IMG/VR virus record: IMGVR_UViG_3300020173_000943
Span: 62,001-126,000 of that record
Strand: one strand, 5' to 3'
DNA length: 64,000 bases
From: a virus
The notes below the pieces were generated by a model. The model had not been told where the DNA came from and searched no databases. It saw only the letters and a list, made by a program, of their open reading frames with translations. Position numbers and translations under genes: made by a program. Shown one piece after another: positions 53,601 through 62,047 of the stretch (its first letter is position 1; each line of letters begins with the position of its first letter).

Positions 53601-56600
53601 ATGTTCCAGCAGGTACTGCGGCGGCTGTAGAAACAGCAGAATTATTAGTACAAGACATCCATGATTGGATTGATTATGAAGTTAACGGCGCAGGAACTAA
53701 GCCAACAGTTGTAGGACAAGTTGGTAGAAGAGTTGATGCGGCATACACAGATACTAGAGGCAAAATTTATGCTAACTTAGATTTCTTAGTTGATGAAGGA
53801 TTTGAATATATTCAAGCAAACAACACAAAAGACTTCCAAGAAGCAATGGCTAGTGCAAGTATGCAATCAAAATGTAAAAGAGATTTAAAAGAATACATGA
53901 AAGCAGTCCTTTGGGATTTAGAAAACTTTGGCAATTATTATTCAACCCTAGTAGCTAGATGGTTTAGTAATGCAGTTAACGGAAGTTTACTAGAAGACAT
54001 GTTCTATTTAGAAAACGGCACAGGATTAAGAAACTGTACTGTTAAAGGACTAACAGGTACATTAAGTGCACCAAACGCATACGGAACTAAACGTCCAACA
54101 GCAGGAGCATTTTGTTCACTTAACCCAAGTTGGGGACCAGATGATGAAGATGCGTGGATTAACACACGTTCACCATATGTACAAAACGTAACAACATTTG
54201 GTACAAGATGTGTTGGTATGAAAGTTGACGGAGATATTCACAACGGTGGTAACGATTCAATTGTTGCTAACGACTTTACACAAGTACTTGATGAAGGTAT
54301 TGGTGCATGGGTAACTAACTTAGGAAGAGCAGAACTTGTTTCCGTGTTCTCATATTATGGACACATTGGTTATCTTGCAGAAGCAGGTGGTAAAATACGT
54401 GCTACTAACGGTAACAGTTCATACGGTGACTTTGGTACTGTAGCAGAAGGTGTTGACTTAACTGAAACAGCTATTAAAGCAACAGTAGATAATAGAAGTT
54501 TTGATGCTGTAATTGGTGCAGTTGTAACAGACAACGCAGGAATTATACACCATGAATACATTCATGCAGGTAGAGATTATGTACCGGCAAACACAACACT
54601 TAGTTATTCTGGAGATGGATTTGGTATTACAGGATTAACTCCAACAGTTGTAACTGGTGGTGTTATGCAAATTCGTTTAACAGGTGACGATGATACATTT
54701 GGTGGTGCAGATTATAAAACTGCAACAAATACTCCACAGACAGGTGATACTACAAGTATTACAATTTCAAACACTGACGCTTCGTTGAGTGCGGCATACA
54801 CAGGTATGGCAGTATTCCTTGTAGGCGGAACAGGTGCTGGACAGTATGGGTATATTGACACTTATAATGCAGGTACAAAGATTGCTAATATTAAAAAGTA
54901 TTCAGATGACACAGCTGGTTGGGACGTTACTGTGCCAGGACAAGCCGTTGAAGCTGAATTAGATAATACAACACAATATAGCATTGAACCAAGAGTTAAC
55001 ATTAGTGCTCCTGGCAATGATGGATCAACAGCAACGGCTCAAGCAGTTGCAAGAGCAAAAGTTGCAGATGGTAAAATTAGTGAAGTAAGAATTATCCATC
55101 CAGGTGCTTCTTATACAACACCTCCAACTGTAACATTTACAGATCCAAACAATACATTAGATGCTCCATTAGAAGTATTTGTTGCTGATGGTGTACTTGC
55201 ACAACCAACATTTGCTTCAAGAGGAACAGGTTGGACAGCGGCAACAGCAACAGTTTCAGATGCAGGGTTTAGTAAAGATATTACAGGAGTAACATTTACT
55301 GCTAATCCGTTTGCTTATACATTGCTTACTGACAACAAAGAATTTATTAAAGACGAAGTTATTGCTTGGATTGATAACCAAATTGCAAACGCAGGTAGTT
55401 CTACATTATGGAATGCATTTACATATGACAAATCATCATGGGAATCAAATGTTGGCGAATATGTTGACGCATTAGCACATGACATTAAGTTTGGTGGAAC
55501 TAAAGAATCAATTAAAGCGGCAAGAAGTTATTGGATTGGTGTTAACACTACACTACCAGGAAGACAAAGTCAAAAACTTGCGGCTTATGAGTTTATGAGA
55601 ACGTTATTAAACAGTTATATTTTAATTAATACAACATATACAACTCTACAAAGTCCAGTAGTAACTACACAAACTACAAATGCTAATAATGCAGAAGCAG
55701 GTGCTATTACATTAGCTGGCGAGTTAATTGACATTATCAACGAAGGATTAATTAACGGTCTTGACAGTTTACCAAAAGATGGCGGAACAGGTATTTTAAA
55801 TATTACTGTTGCTACACACGGATTAGTAGACGGAGATAAAGTATTAATTAATGGTGTAGGTGGTACTACTCAACTTAATGGTAATAGTTATTATGTAAAA
55901 GTTATTGATGGCGACACATTACAACTTTACTTAGATGTTTATAGACTATTTCCAGCAGTACTTACACTTGGTAGTCCATACATTGTTAACGGTACTATTG
56001 CTTACGGAGCAGGATATAGAGATGCTAAACAAGATGGCAAGTATATCCAAGTCGAAGGAATGGAAAGTATTCCACAAGCTGGCGCAAACGTTGAGTTTGC
56101 TAGTTTACCAGGAACATTCTTTAAACTAGTTAGTGTTACACAGTTAACAGGTAGTTCACCTTACTCAGCATTGTTACAAATATCACCAAATATGGCATTA
56201 GATGATGCTCCAATACATGGTGATAACATAGAGATGAGAATTAGATACTCACAATGTAGACTTACAGGTCACGATTATTTGGATATTGGTACTGGTGGAT
56301 TTACTACTACTAACTATCCAGGCACACCAACTACACCAGCTGATCCAAATGATGAAGCTGTTGAAGGCGGTGGAGGAAGAGTGTTCTTCACAAGTACAGA
56401 CCAAGACGGTAACTTTAGAGTTGGCGACTTGTTTAGTGTTGAACAAGCAACTGGTATTGCAACCCTAAATGCTGATGCATTTAGTATATCAGGACTACAA
56501 GAACTACAACTTGGAGCAGTAGCACTTGGCGGTGCTGGTGCAACAGTTAATGAGTTTAGTACAGACGGAACATTTACAGCAAATAGTGACAGTATTGTTC

Positions 56601-56815
56601 CTACACAAAAAGCTATTAAGACATATATTACTAGCCAAATTGGTGGAGGAGCGTCAGAATTGAACGTAAATAGTGTAACAGCTGGAGTAATTAATATTCA
56701 AGGTAATACAATTACAACAACTACCGGAGTATTAATAAATACAACAGCACAGATGCATTTCACAGGTGGCGTAAGCGGATCACCAGTTGCAATGCAACAA
56801 TTTATATTGAGTTAA
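50693..56815 (+). CDS. Giant multidomain tail fibre / adhesin 2
   Basis: 2,040 residues, a paralogue of the preceding giant fibre. About eight N-terminal CBM5/12-like units (for example VYKVNDIVKYGGNLYLCNTA) are interrupted near residues 280-360 by a Gly/Thr-rich module (GTGTGHRVNATVDGTGAVT) that appears again at ~880-965. A beta-helix follows (VPADTAVVGDELRSTEI near 810; LRNCTVKGLTGTLSAPNAYG near 1110). Helical inserts with C-R-R-D-I-G-x-I-L-D-A-L-like cores occur in about three copies (~660, ~1050, ~1560). The C-terminal GRVFFTSTDQDGNFRVGDLF block is shared with fibre 1. No Asp-box region is seen. It is probably an adhesin of different specificity. Confidence 0.8.
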   Translation: MAEFKLGRIRFVWKGTWTTGALYYKDDIVRQGGRTYFCNVGHTASADFTTDESTKWNLFTDGVQWQGDWNSGYNYKQNDIVKYGGYIYICNTAHTSSADGSIEIGLAGILETDQAKWDLFAEGFNWKNVWTISTVYKVNDIVKYGGNLYLCNTAHTGASSQNSDTDGLEADIEKWDIFSKGMDWKTDWSVATRYKVSDTVKYGGKLYICNEGHQSAATASNGLESDQTKWDIVHNGIEYKSVHAINTRYKLNDVVKYGGGLWINTHEHTSSATSLTDDVSAAGHIVTVDTISAADPDRIAGTYNDITGTTSGTGTGHRVNATVDGTGAVTLVVVKGGAGHAPGDTITVGPGSIGGAGTGFTFNVATIETVTQWQTFVPGLEFEDSWSNATAYQIGDFVTYGGYSYIATANNTNVVPFGNAATWDLFTTGFSLKGDYNNATAYKVGDVVRVGGYTYISIQDTTGNRPPNVTYWDRLNEGMSWKDAWADATYYDLGDTVRGINNVNSYICVQAHTSDEVSVQNRPDQDVAGAYWNLLSGGVESGNLTTLGDLVYYGGAGPTRLPIGKAGQVLKVNEAENAPEWAYFGQLDQVYYVGTNGTDGFAPAYGVTIDKPFFSTRWAAEQVRRGPRNPEATYLIERNKQFIQEQTMEFITHSIANNTAPFTSGFTYDAVKCRRDIGIILDALLWDLRHGGNVRMREAALSYISPAGANYVSGQEDETNAAINYAMSLIPSIITNLAPAVNYATLNSVATPVLQITDSTKTAEPNIETTANALTILITDTITAGNTNSLAKKIKPNVSIFVKTGQYNEVLPIIVPADTAVVGDELRSTEISAATAGPTDTNDANLSKIAILRMKAILSDTILNNSVTKTPAGGHLTMDTFGAADASRATGTYTGVTGSSSGTGVVGTFDIAVDGTGAVTSVLVVTAGSGHAVNDTITIADSALGSGGGAAFTMDVATIATGNTRTQDTNVPAGTAAAVETAELLVQDIHDWIDYEVNGAGTKPTVVGQVGRRVDAAYTDTRGKIYANLDFLVDEGFEYIQANNTKDFQEAMASASMQSKCKRDLKEYMKAVLWDLENFGNYYSTLVARWFSNAVNGSLLEDMFYLENGTGLRNCTVKGLTGTLSAPNAYGTKRPTAGAFCSLNPSWGPDDEDAWINTRSPYVQNVTTFGTRCVGMKVDGDIHNGGNDSIVANDFTQVLDEGIGAWVTNLGRAELVSVFSYYGHIGYLAEAGGKIRATNGNSSYGDFGTVAEGVDLTETAIKATVDNRSFDAVIGAVVTDNAGIIHHEYIHAGRDYVPANTTLSYSGDGFGITGLTPTVVTGGVMQIRLTGDDDTFGGADYKTATNTPQTGDTTSITISNTDASLSAAYTGMAVFLVGGTGAGQYGYIDTYNAGTKIANIKKYSDDTAGWDVTVPGQAVEAELDNTTQYSIEPRVNISAPGNDGSTATAQAVARAKVADGKISEVRIIHPGASYTTPPTVTFTDPNNTLDAPLEVFVADGVLAQPTFASRGTGWTAATATVSDAGFSKDITGVTFTANPFAYTLLTDNKEFIKDEVIAWIDNQIANAGSSTLWNAFTYDKSSWESNVGEYVDALAHDIKFGGTKESIKAARSYWIGVNTTLPGRQSQKLAAYEFMRTLLNSYILINTTYTTLQSPVVTTQTTNANNAEAGAITLAGELIDIINEGLINGLDSLPKDGGTGILNITVATHGLVDGDKVLINGVGGTTQLNGNSYYVKVIDGDTLQLYLDVYRLFPAVLTLGSPYIVNGTIAYGAGYRDAKQDGKYIQVEGMESIPQAGANVEFASLPGTFFKLVSVTQLTGSSPYSALLQISPNMALDDAPIHGDNIEMRIRYSQCRLTGHDYLDIGTGGFTTTNYPGTPTTPADPNDEAVEGGGGRVFFTSTDQDGNFRVGDLFSVEQATGIATLNADAFSISGLQELQLGAVALGGAGATVNEFSTDGTFTANSDSIVPTQKAIKTYITSQIGGGASELNVNSVTAGVINIQGNTITTTTGVLINTTAQMHFTGGVSGSPVAMQQFILS

Positions 56816-56827
56816 AGGAGAAACAAT

Positions 56828-57148
56828 ATGGCCACAGGAAGATTAGGACACGCAGACTTAGCCGCTGGCACTAACACTTCTCTTTACACGGTACCTGCAA
56901 ACACCTTCGGGATTGTAACGCTATCGATTTGTAATAGAGGAAATAGTGCAATTTCGGTAAGAGTTGCTGTCGCATCAGCTGGTACACCACTAGCAAGTGA
57001 ATACATTGAATATGATGTTGAAATTTTAGCTAAAGGTGTGTTAGAAAGATCAGGTATTGCAATGGCGGCAGGGCAAATTCTGGTAGTTTATAGTAGTGCC
57101 GCAAATGTCAGTGCAGTAGCAATGGGTATTGAGACATCTACAGCATAA
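56828..57148 (+). CDS. Small beta-sandwich-like virion protein (copy C)
   Basis: The 106-residue protein has NTSLYTVPANTFGIVTLSIC near the start and ends VSAVAMGIETSTA, the third member of the 40652/44600 group. AAAGGAG precedes the ATG, 12 bases after giant fibre 2. Likely to associate with the fibre encoded upstream. Confidence 0.65.
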   Translation: MATGRLGHADLAAGTNTSLYTVPANTFGIVTLSICNRGNSAISVRVAVASAGTPLASEYIEYDVEILAKGVLERSGIAMAAGQILVVYSSAANVSAVAMGIETSTA

Positions 57149-57149
57149 T

Positions 57150-57157
57150 GATAAATA
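57150..57157 (+). promoter_or_regulatory. Late promoter GATAAATA
   Basis: Predicted start near 57163; AAAAGGAAAC lies before the ATG at 57182. Confidence 0.55.
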
Positions 57158-57181
57158 TAGTAATAAAAAGGAAACACTAAA

Positions 57182-57514
57182 ATGGGAAGATATATATCAA
57201 CAACAGGAACTGCAAGTAGCGTCATTCGTGAAGTTAGTAGCACGTATCAAGCTGTAGTTAACGATCGTATTTTAGCTAATTCAAATGGTGGTGGATTCAC
57301 AATTACTTTACCAGCTAACGCTAGTTTAATTGTAAACGATACTATTTCAATCATTGATGTTACAGGTAGTTTTAATACTAACAATGTAACACTTGGTAGA
57401 AACGGTTCAAAAATCCAGAATTTATCAGAAGACTTAACTTTAGACATTAATAACGTAGCTATTACATTGATTTATTCCGGGTCCACATACGGCTGGATTA
57501 TGTCAGGAACGTAA
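57182..57514 (+). CDS. Small fibre-like protein
   Basis: The 110-residue, beta-rich protein contains NSNGGGFTITLPANASLIVN and LDINNVAITLIYSGSTYGWI. This pattern is common in short C-terminal fibre or spike domains of phages. It precedes the cysteine-rich protein cluster and shares its late promoter. Precise role unknown. Confidence 0.65.
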   Translation: MGRYISTTGTASSVIREVSSTYQAVVNDRILANSNGGGFTITLPANASLIVNDTISIIDVTGSFNTNNVTLGRNGSKIQNLSEDLTLDINNVAITLIYSGSTYGWIMSGT

Positions 57515-57532
57515 GAAGAGAGGATACTAACT

Positions 57533-58273
57533 ATGGCAGACCTGAGAACACTTTTAGGAGATACTACTTCGGGAACTTCGGCTCCTACAAAGTTCTTCTA
57601 TGTGTACAACAATAATAGGGGTATTAATAATGGCGGTTGCTGTTGTCTTTGGACAGTACCAGCAGACATTGTTAACGTAACATTTGAGCTATGGGGTGCA
57701 GGAGCCGCAGGAGCAGGAGGATGTTGCTGTCAGTTTAGTTCACAGAACGCAGGCGGCGGATCATACGCAATTAGATCAGTAAACACAATAGCTGGTTGCC
57801 AATACACAATTTGTGCGGCTGGTAACGGAGCATGTTGTGAAAGAGATTGCTTAGGCATTGATGGTTCAACTAGTTTTGTATCAGGATCTGGTATTGCAAC
57901 TACGTGTGCTAGAGGTGGATGTACAGGTAGAACAAACTGTCATGCACATTATGCATATAACTGTTGCTTTGGATGTTCACAAATTTCGGGCGGTACGCAG
58001 GGCGATTTAAGATTAGGTCATAGTAGAAATAATCCTATGGCTACACAATATTGTCACAATCAAATGTGGGACTACGTAAGTGGACCACCAAAAGGTGCAA
58101 ATACTAGAAAAGGTCGAGATTATTGCGGTAATCCAATGACTTGTTCAGGTTGCGGATGGGGTTGTGCTCAACCTTACCCAGGGGACGCTGGATATAATGG
58201 TACTGCATGTGGCGGACCATGCTGTTGGGGCCATTGGGGCTCAGGCGGAATGGTTAAAGTATCGTACAGTTAA
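57533..58273 (+). CDS. Glycine/cysteine-rich fibre-tip-like protein 1
   Basis: 246 residues with 25 cysteines, including two CCC triplets, in an otherwise cysteine-poor proteome. The N-terminal half follows the phage glycine-rich tip pattern: CLWTVPADIVNVTFELWGAG, then AAGAGG-CCC and NAGGGSYAIRSVNT. The rest holds many GC, CC and NC pairs and ends GSGGMVKVSYS. Glycine-rich tips of this type (compare T4-like gp38 adhesins) contact the receptor. The cysteines could form disulfides or bind metal; neither is shown. Two paralogues follow. AGAGAGGA precedes the ATG. Confidence 0.75.
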   Translation: MADLRTLLGDTTSGTSAPTKFFYVYNNNRGINNGGCCCLWTVPADIVNVTFELWGAGAAGAGGCCCQFSSQNAGGGSYAIRSVNTIAGCQYTICAAGNGACCERDCLGIDGSTSFVSGSGIATTCARGGCTGRTNCHAHYAYNCCFGCSQISGGTQGDLRLGHSRNNPMATQYCHNQMWDYVSGPPKGANTRKGRDYCGNPMTCSGCGWGCAQPYPGDAGYNGTACGGPCCWGHWGSGGMVKVSYS

Positions 58274-58277
58274 TATG

Positions 58278-58285
58278 ACTAAATA
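58278..58285 (+). promoter_or_regulatory. Late-type motif ACTAAATA
   Basis: TGACTAAATAC, identical to the elements at 35889 and 38675. Predicted start near 58291, then GAAGGAAAC before the ATG at 58303. Confidence 0.5.
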
Positions 58286-58302
58286 CAAACGAAGGAAACA
58301 AA

Positions 58303-58995
58303 ATGGCTGAAATTACAAAAAACTTTACATATGATATCCCCAATGAATATTTGAGTCAATCAAACTCGGATGGGGACACAGCAACAGCAAGTTATACAGG
58401 TCCAGACAGACTATACGTATTTGTTGATGCTACTACAGGAAAAAACACACTGAGTCAAAACGCACCAGATGAAGATTTTATTTACAATCCAACAACTGAT
58501 ACTACACCAGAAGGTGAAAGATTAGTTACTTTAGATTGTGCTGGAGAAGACACATTAATGTGTTCTATCTTCCTACCACATACAGTAACACTATCACAAT
58601 CAGAAGTAGTAACAGCATTACCAGAAGGTTATGGAAATTACTCAACTCAATGGCCTCCAATGCCAGATCATGCTTACGAAAGAGATTTATGTGTACATGA
58701 TGAAGATAGTAATAATTGGACACTAACTTGGAAACAACCTTGGCAAACTTGGGAAACACTAACTCAACTAAGAAATGATAGATTAGATGCAACAGATCAC
58801 AGAGTTGCGGCAGATATGCCTGATAGTGTTAAGCAACCATGGATTGATTTCAGAACAAAATTAAGAGAATTACCGGTTACGTTCAAACGTGGCGAGAGTG
58901 ATGAATATCCAGCACATATGGTTAAGTTCCCAGAAGAACCAACTGTAGGCGGATATGCTGAACCACCGTCAACTGATGGCGTAGGAATAGGTTAA
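58303..58995 (+). CDS. Tail-fibre-assembly-like protein 1
   Basis: 230 residues. The C-terminal part carries TWETLTQLRNDRLDATDHRV followed by MPDSVKQPWIDFRTKLRELP, the R-x-x-R-L-x-x-T-D...W-x-x-[YF]-R-x-x-L-R-x-[LI]-P pattern of phage tail fibre assembly chaperones. The N-terminal half is unrelated beta-rich sequence also seen in the protein at 60620. It lies between cysteine-rich proteins 1 and 2, so it may fold or cap one of these tips (inference). Confidence 0.65.
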   Translation: MAEITKNFTYDIPNEYLSQSNSDGDTATASYTGPDRLYVFVDATTGKNTLSQNAPDEDFIYNPTTDTTPEGERLVTLDCAGEDTLMCSIFLPHTVTLSQSEVVTALPEGYGNYSTQWPPMPDHAYERDLCVHDEDSNNWTLTWKQPWQTWETLTQLRNDRLDATDHRVAADMPDSVKQPWIDFRTKLRELPVTFKRGESDEYPAHMVKFPEEPTVGGYAEPPSTDGVGIG

Positions 58996-59007
58996 GGAGA
59001 AATATAA

Positions 59008-59778
59008 ATGTCTGCATTAAGATCATTACTACAACTTGGAACTGCAACAGGTACTCCAGCATTAAGAACAATTTATGTTTATCATAGTTCTTTTGATAAT
59101 ACTAGAAATAGTAACCCAGGATGCTGTTGTAATTGGAACCCAAGTGACGATGTAACATGGGCCGCTTTTGAAACGTGGGGTGCAGGCGGTGACGGCGGCG
59201 GTGGCTGTTGTTGTATGGCTGGCTTTCCTGGTGGAAGTGGATCATACGGTAGAAAAATTGTAGAAATTAATAATGCGGCATCATTTACATTATGTGCAGG
59301 AGCGGCAGGTTGCTGTAGACCAGTTATGGGCTGTCCTGGATGTGGTAGTTATGCGTGTTCAAGCAACGGCTGTTGTTCAGGCGGTTACATGTGCTTATGC
59401 TCAAGTGGCGGCGGATATGGCTGTGCAACTTGCGGATTTGGTAGTGCATGGGGCGGACATTGCGGATGTCCAAATAGAATGTGCGGTTGTGTAAAAGGCG
59501 CAGACTTTAGTATGTGCGGATTTAACGGTGGTGGAGCAGGTACAGCAATGTGTGCTAGTTCATCATGGGAAAACATGACGTCAGCACCATACGGTGGACA
59601 ACAAGCTAGAATGTCAAGAGATAACTGTTATAAAACACACGGTAGAGATGCAGACGGACCAGCTGACTTCCCAGGCGGAGGCGGTGGTACGCTACATACT
59701 CACAATGGTACTTGTTACTGCGGTGGACCAGGCGCTGGCGGATTAGTAGTAGTTTATTATCAATCGGATATAGCGTAG
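59008..59778 (+). CDS. Glycine/cysteine-rich fibre-tip-like protein 2
   Basis: 256 residues with 27 cysteines. It is paralogous to the protein at 57533: GCCCNWNPSDDVTWAAFETW followed by GAGG, a second CCC, and a long Gly/Cys section (GYGCATCGFGSAWGGHCGC), ending GGPGAGGLVVVYYQ. Both CCC triplets are kept at equivalent places, whereas the Cys-rich middle differs strongly, as expected for a fast-evolving receptor-binding tip. AAGGAGAA precedes the ATG. Confidence 0.75.
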   Translation: MSALRSLLQLGTATGTPALRTIYVYHSSFDNTRNSNPGCCCNWNPSDDVTWAAFETWGAGGDGGGGCCCMAGFPGGSGSYGRKIVEINNAASFTLCAGAAGCCRPVMGCPGCGSYACSSNGCCSGGYMCLCSSGGGYGCATCGFGSAWGGHCGCPNRMCGCVKGADFSMCGFNGGGAGTAMCASSSWENMTSAPYGGQQARMSRDNCYKTHGRDADGPADFPGGGGGTLHTHNGTCYCGGPGAGGLVVVYYQSDIA

Positions 59779-59790
59779 GGAGTATAGAAT

Positions 59791-60597
59791 ATGTCAAGTT
59801 TAAGAGATTATTTACCAGGTTACGATGTAGGAGTTATTGCTCCAAAGTCGTTTACTGTAAGTTATGCTTGGAACGCAGATCACAACGAAGCGTGGCCAGC
59901 AACAGCTTACGGAGTTCCACCAGAATCAAGATATTATTGTAACAACAATGGTGGTAAATGTTGTCGTTGGACAGTACCACAAGGTGCTACATTTGCTGTA
60001 TGGGAAATGTGGGGCGGTGGTGGCTCAGGAACAGGCGGATGTTGCTGTATGCAGGGATATCCATCGGATTCAGGAGGATATGCAATTAAATCAGCTAACG
60101 TAGCAGGTGGTGATCAATTCACAATTTGTGCAGGACGTTCGGGCTGTTGTTTATATGCAGGTAATAACTACGCAGGACATAATAGTTTTGTATTTGGAAC
60201 ACCAACAGGCGGCTCATGTTTTTGTGCTGTAGCTTGTGGCGGTTACTGTAGTAACTGTACACATTGTCATGGATTTTTTAACTGTTACGGATGTTGTATG
60301 AACTGTTATAACTGTCAAATTCAACCTAATAACGTTGACTTTGGTATTGCAAGTATGACTGGATCTGCACAAAGATCACAGCATTGTGGCGATAGAGGAC
60401 TACAATTTGTTCCTACTGCTCCAATGGCACAAGCAGGACCAAAGATTGGACCAAATGGTTGTTGTGCAAGAGGCGGTGAGTGTCAAGGATTTGGTGCATG
60501 GCCAGGTGGCGCAGGCGAAGCAGGTCAAACAATGGGCGGCGGATGCTGTTGTGGTTCACCAGGTGCTGAAGGCGCAGTATATGTGGTATATTATTAA
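59791..60597 (+). CDS. Glycine/cysteine-rich fibre-tip-like protein 3
   Basis: 268 residues with 27 cysteines. RWTVPQGATFAVWEMWGGGG, then GGCCCMQG and SGGYAIKSANVAGGDQF align with the two upstream paralogues. The middle (GGYCSNCTHCHGFFNCYGCC) has closely spaced C-x-x-C pairs with a histidine, reminiscent of metal-binding arrangements. The end is GAEGAVYVVYY. It follows paralogue 2 by 12 bases. Likely an alternative or co-assembled adhesin tip. Confidence 0.75.
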   Translation: MSSLRDYLPGYDVGVIAPKSFTVSYAWNADHNEAWPATAYGVPPESRYYCNNNGGKCCRWTVPQGATFAVWEMWGGGGSGTGGCCCMQGYPSDSGGYAIKSANVAGGDQFTICAGRSGCCLYAGNNYAGHNSFVFGTPTGGSCFCAVACGGYCSNCTHCHGFFNCYGCCMNCYNCQIQPNNVDFGIASMTGSAQRSQHCGDRGLQFVPTAPMAQAGPKIGPNGCCARGGECQGFGAWPGGAGEAGQTMGGGCCCGSPGAEGAVYVVYY

Positions 60598-60619
60598 AGG
60601 TAACAATTAGGAAAAGAAT

Positions 60620-61990
60620 ATGATAGATCCAAATGCACAAAATAGAGTTATTGAAATTGATGTAGATTTCTCTTATGATATGCCAGATGCATATCTTTAT
60701 CAGACTACAACATTAGGTAAAGTAGGGCAGTGGACGTATCAAGGTCCAAGAGAAATGTGGGTATTCCTACGTAAACGTGACAACAAGCGTACAGGCGAAG
60801 TTAAATTTAGCTACGAAGTTGAAGATGATTATGTGCCAAACGTTGGTGAATACATGGTTAAAGTTAACTGTGAAGAAAATCCTTTGTTATGTGAATTAAT
60901 GGAAACTGATCAAGACACACTATTTTTAGAAGGTAGAGCAAAAGTAAGTGAAACACTTCCAATTAATGATTGGGAAGGTAATCCATTTGTACACATTGAG
61001 CCTGAAGTTCCAACACCAGACCATACATACGATAGAGATGAAATTACTTATGATCCGGTTGCACAACAATGGAATACACCATATCCGTTTATTAAACCGC
61101 ACACAGATTGGGAAGCAATTAAAAGAGTACGTTGGGGTAAATTAGCGGCGGCTGATGGTCATGTATCAGAAGATATGCCAGCATCATTACTAACTGCTTG
61201 GCAAGATTACAGAACAACTTTAAGAAATTTACCAGCTACATACGGTGCGGCTTGGACAGTAACTATTGCAACAGCAGGAACAGGATACGCAGTAGGCGAT
61301 AACTTTAATGTTGACGCAAGTGTATTTGGTTTTTCAAATGCAGACGTGGGTACATTAGACGATTTATGTCAACCAATGGGAAAAAGACCAGGATTTGATT
61401 TTGAAGCGGCAACTAGTGGTCAAGACGATACTGCTATTGTTAACGAAAACGATTCATTAGATGTAAACATTATTGTTACATCAGTTGATTCAGATGGTGC
61501 AATTACAGGTGTTAGAACACGTAATGCATTTAACGCAAGACATATTAAAGAAGCAAGAACACTTGACGCAGTAGCAACTACACCAACAACAGATGCTGGT
61601 TCAGGTGCTACATTTAATCTAAGTAAAGTAGCTAGAATTGATCCTTGGAAGGTAAGATTTCCACAAAGTCCAAACGCGGCTAGACCAGGTGTATATGGTG
61701 AAAGAGACCAATTCCCGGGTGCAATAGGACGTTACACAAGTGAAGAAGATCGTAACAACCCTGCAGATGGCTGGTTAATGGATCATACATATCATCCTGC
61801 AACTGGACACTTTATTCCACCTGAATCAGGCGGCAACTATATGGCAAATGATCTGGCTAGATTAGGTCTAAGCACAGACGGTACACCATATGATGATGGC
61901 ATTGCAGATGGGCTTCCAACACCTCCTACAGATTCAAGAGGCAATACACGTATTGCTGGAACTATTACAGCCAGAAAACAAACAAGCTAA
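60620..61990 (+). CDS. Tail-fibre-assembly-like protein 2 with extra C-terminal part
   Basis: 456 residues. Residues ~1-150 resemble the N-terminus of the 58303 protein (FSYDMPDAYLYQTTTLGKVG; TYQGPREMWVFLRKRDNK), and DWEAIKRVRWGKLAAADGHV followed by AWQDYRTTLRNLP gives the same assembly-chaperone motif near residues 170-210. Unlike the shorter relative it has another ~250 residues, beginning with WTVTIATAGTGYAVGDNFNV, related to the Gly-rich module of the giant fibres. A chaperone fused to a virion module is plausible. AGGAAAAG precedes the ATG. Confidence 0.65.
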   Translation: MIDPNAQNRVIEIDVDFSYDMPDAYLYQTTTLGKVGQWTYQGPREMWVFLRKRDNKRTGEVKFSYEVEDDYVPNVGEYMVKVNCEENPLLCELMETDQDTLFLEGRAKVSETLPINDWEGNPFVHIEPEVPTPDHTYDRDEITYDPVAQQWNTPYPFIKPHTDWEAIKRVRWGKLAAADGHVSEDMPASLLTAWQDYRTTLRNLPATYGAAWTVTIATAGTGYAVGDNFNVDASVFGFSNADVGTLDDLCQPMGKRPGFDFEAATSGQDDTAIVNENDSLDVNIIVTSVDSDGAITGVRTRNAFNARHIKEARTLDAVATTPTTDAGSGATFNLSKVARIDPWKVRFPQSPNAARPGVYGERDQFPGAIGRYTSEEDRNNPADGWLMDHTYHPATGHFIPPESGGNYMANDLARLGLSTDGTPYDDGIADGLPTPPTDSRGNTRIAGTITARKQTS

Positions 61991-62047
61991 ACTGATCTAC
62001 ATTAAATATCTATACAAGCAATTACACGAATTGTAGAAGGATATAAA

